NCBI GenBank assembly: GCA_035760965.1
Contig: DASTRY010000001.1
Span: 1 to 64,000 of the forward strand
Origin: JADGHX01 sp035760965
GTDB lineage: Bacteria > Pseudomonadota > Gammaproteobacteria > Steroidobacterales > Steroidobacteraceae
DNA: 64,000 nt
Direction: 5' to 3'
Of the stretch, positions 63,131 through 64,000 are shown piece by piece. A program made the position numbers and the translations under genes. The notes beneath the pieces were generated by a model that saw only the letters and a list, made by a program, of their open reading frames with translations, did no database searches and was not told the DNA's origin. Every line of letters starts with the position of its first letter. Positions within the stretch are counted from its first letter, which is position 1.

Positions 63131-64000
63131 ATGGCGCAGGAAAAACAACAATCCGGCCAAAAACAACAATCCGGCCGCACGGGCGTCGAGCGCGCCGCGA
63201 TTCTGCTGCTGACGCTCGGCGAGCAGGAAGCCGCGCAGGTGCTGAAGCACATGGGCGCGCGCGAAGTGCAGAAAGTCGGCGCGGCGATGACGCAGTTGCT
63301 GAACGTCTCCAAGGAGGAAGTGTCGGAGGTGCTCTCGACCTTCACGTCGGTGGTCGAAACGCAGACCTCCGTCGGCGTGGGTGTCGATGAGTTCCTACGC
63401 AAGGTGCTGGTGGACGCGCTCGGCGAGGACAAAGCCGCGAGCGTGATCGATCGCATCAACATCGGGCCCTCCAGCAAGGGTCTCGAGGCGTTGAAGTGGA
63501 TGGACCCGCGCGCGGTCGCGGAGCTCATCCGCCACGAGCATCCGCAGATCATCGCCATCGTGCTCGCGTATCTCGATGCGGACCAGGCGGCGGACATTCT
63601 CACCTCGTTGCCTGCCGGCTTGCGCGCGGACGTCATCATGCGCATCGCGACGCTCGACGGCGTGCAGCCGAGCGCGCTGTCCGAGCTCGACGACATCATG
63701 GAGAAGCAGTTCGCCGGCAAGTCCACGGCGAAAACCTCCTCGCTGGGCGGCCCCAAGGCGGCGGCGGACATCATCAACCTGCTCGATCCGGGCACTGAAA
63801 GCGCGGTGATGGAGCAGGTCAATCGCGCCGACGAAGCGCTCGCCAACAAGATTCAGGACCTGGTGTTCGTCTTCGACAATCTCATCGACATCGACGATCG
63901 TGGCATGCAGGAGCTGCTGCGCAACGTGCAGAGCGATCGCCTGCTGATCGCCATGAAGGGCGCCGACGACGAGCTGAAGGCGAAGATCTTCAAGAACATG
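63131..64000 (+). CDS. fliG: Flagellar motor switch protein FliG, 3' end outside the window
   Basis: C-ring protein that links the rotor to stator torque. The first 290 residues are visible: ERAAILLLTLGEQEAAQVLKHM (positions 20-41) as the N-terminal domain, IRHEHPQIIAIVLAYL in the middle domain and QNVFVFDNL-type sequence DLVFVFDNLIDIDDR in the C-terminal charged-ridge domain start. The N-terminus carries a duplicated QQSG motif from an 18-bp repeat. The frame continues past the right edge. Confidence 0.97.
   Translation, partial: MAQEKQQSGQKQQSGRTGVERAAILLLTLGEQEAAQVLKHMGAREVQKVGAAMTQLLNVSKEEVSEVLSTFTSVVETQTSVGVGVDEFLRKVLVDALGEDKAASVIDRINIGPSSKGLEALKWMDPRAVAELIRHEHPQIIAIVLAYLDADQAADILTSLPAGLRADVIMRIATLDGVQPSALSELDDIMEKQFAGKSTAKTSSLGGPKAAADIINLLDPGTESAVMEQVNRADEALANKIQDLVFVFDNLIDIDDRGMQELLRNVQSDRLLIAMKGADDELKAKIFKNM
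63141..63176 (+). repeat. Perfect 18-bp tandem duplication at the start of fliG
   Basis: AAAAACAACAATCCGGCC occurs twice in direct tandem (63141-63158 and 63159-63176), encoding the doubled KQQSG segment of residues 5-15. The unit keeps frame. Confidence 0.95.

Noticed and set aside
1..64000. tRNA, rRNA, CRISPR, insertion sequences, phage genes
   Set aside because: No T-loop-like motifs in a cloverleaf setting, no spaced direct repeats, no transposase or integrase frames were seen.

Overview
The window is 64 kb of GC-rich, gene-dense bacterial chromosome. Gene order and content point to a flagellated gammaproteobacterium with type IV pili: fimV-truA-accD-folC, prmB-aroC-asd, the nrdR-ribD-ribE-ribB-ribH-nusB-thiL series, EF-P with EpmA and EpmB, a FimX-like protein, and fleQ-fliEFG. 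A relative of the Nevskiales, Steroidobacterales or Xanthomonadales is my inference; no rRNA or tRNA is present to confirm it. I saw no insertion sequence, prophage, CRISPR array or abrupt composition change, so this reads as core chromosome with a few accessory genes.

Layout. Positions 1-13.5 kb are a long leftward run: prmB, aroC, asd, fimV, truA, accD, folC, a SPOR protein, cvpA, purF, metZ (translation-factor methylation, shikimate and aspartate pathways, pilus assembly, fatty acid, folate and purine synthesis). Positions 13.6-18.5 kb carry a SCO1 copper chaperone, psd, epmA, an msrC-like GAF protein, efp and epmB, so EF-P lies beside both enzymes that beta-lysylate it. At 18.6-20.7 kb is a degenerate GGDEF/EAL protein resembling FimX. 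At 21.3-22.9 kb a NUDIX hydrolase, an uncharacterised conserved gene and an alpha/beta hydrolase flank a compact regulatory region that looks like a transcription attenuator with its own leader peptide. At 22.9-31.5 kb a leftward operon runs parE, parC and three amidohydrolases with overlapping start and stop codons.

Positions 31.8-34.5 kb hold the rubrerythrin / Fe-S oxidoreductase / DUF3501 trio with a good promoter and a palindromic operator candidate. xseB-ispA-dxs-folE2 (34.7-38.9 kb) supply isoprenoid and folate precursors. At 38.9-44 kb are a GH115 alpha-glucuronidase, a small membrane-anchored coiled-coil protein made of 33-bp repeats, and a Ser/Thr kinase with a cyclic-nucleotide-binding domain. 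Riboflavin and thiamine genes with nusB and nrdR fill 44.1-50 kb, followed by glyA, a histone-deacetylase-like hydrolase, ettA and mprF.

From 57.1 kb to the right edge is part of a flagellar cluster: fliS, a PilZ-like gene, fleQ-like and fleR-like sigma-54 activators (both lacking an N-terminal input domain), fliE, fliF and the start of fliG. Its control sites fit the usual flagellar hierarchy: a CRP/Vfr-type site upstream of fleQ, a sigma-54 promoter before the fleR-like gene and a possible sigma-28 promoter before fliS.

The most unusual observations are the attenuator-like leader at 21.76-21.95 kb, the kinase/CNB fusion beside the repeat protein, the intact/degenerate amidohydrolase pair behind parC, and the sensorless flagellar regulators.
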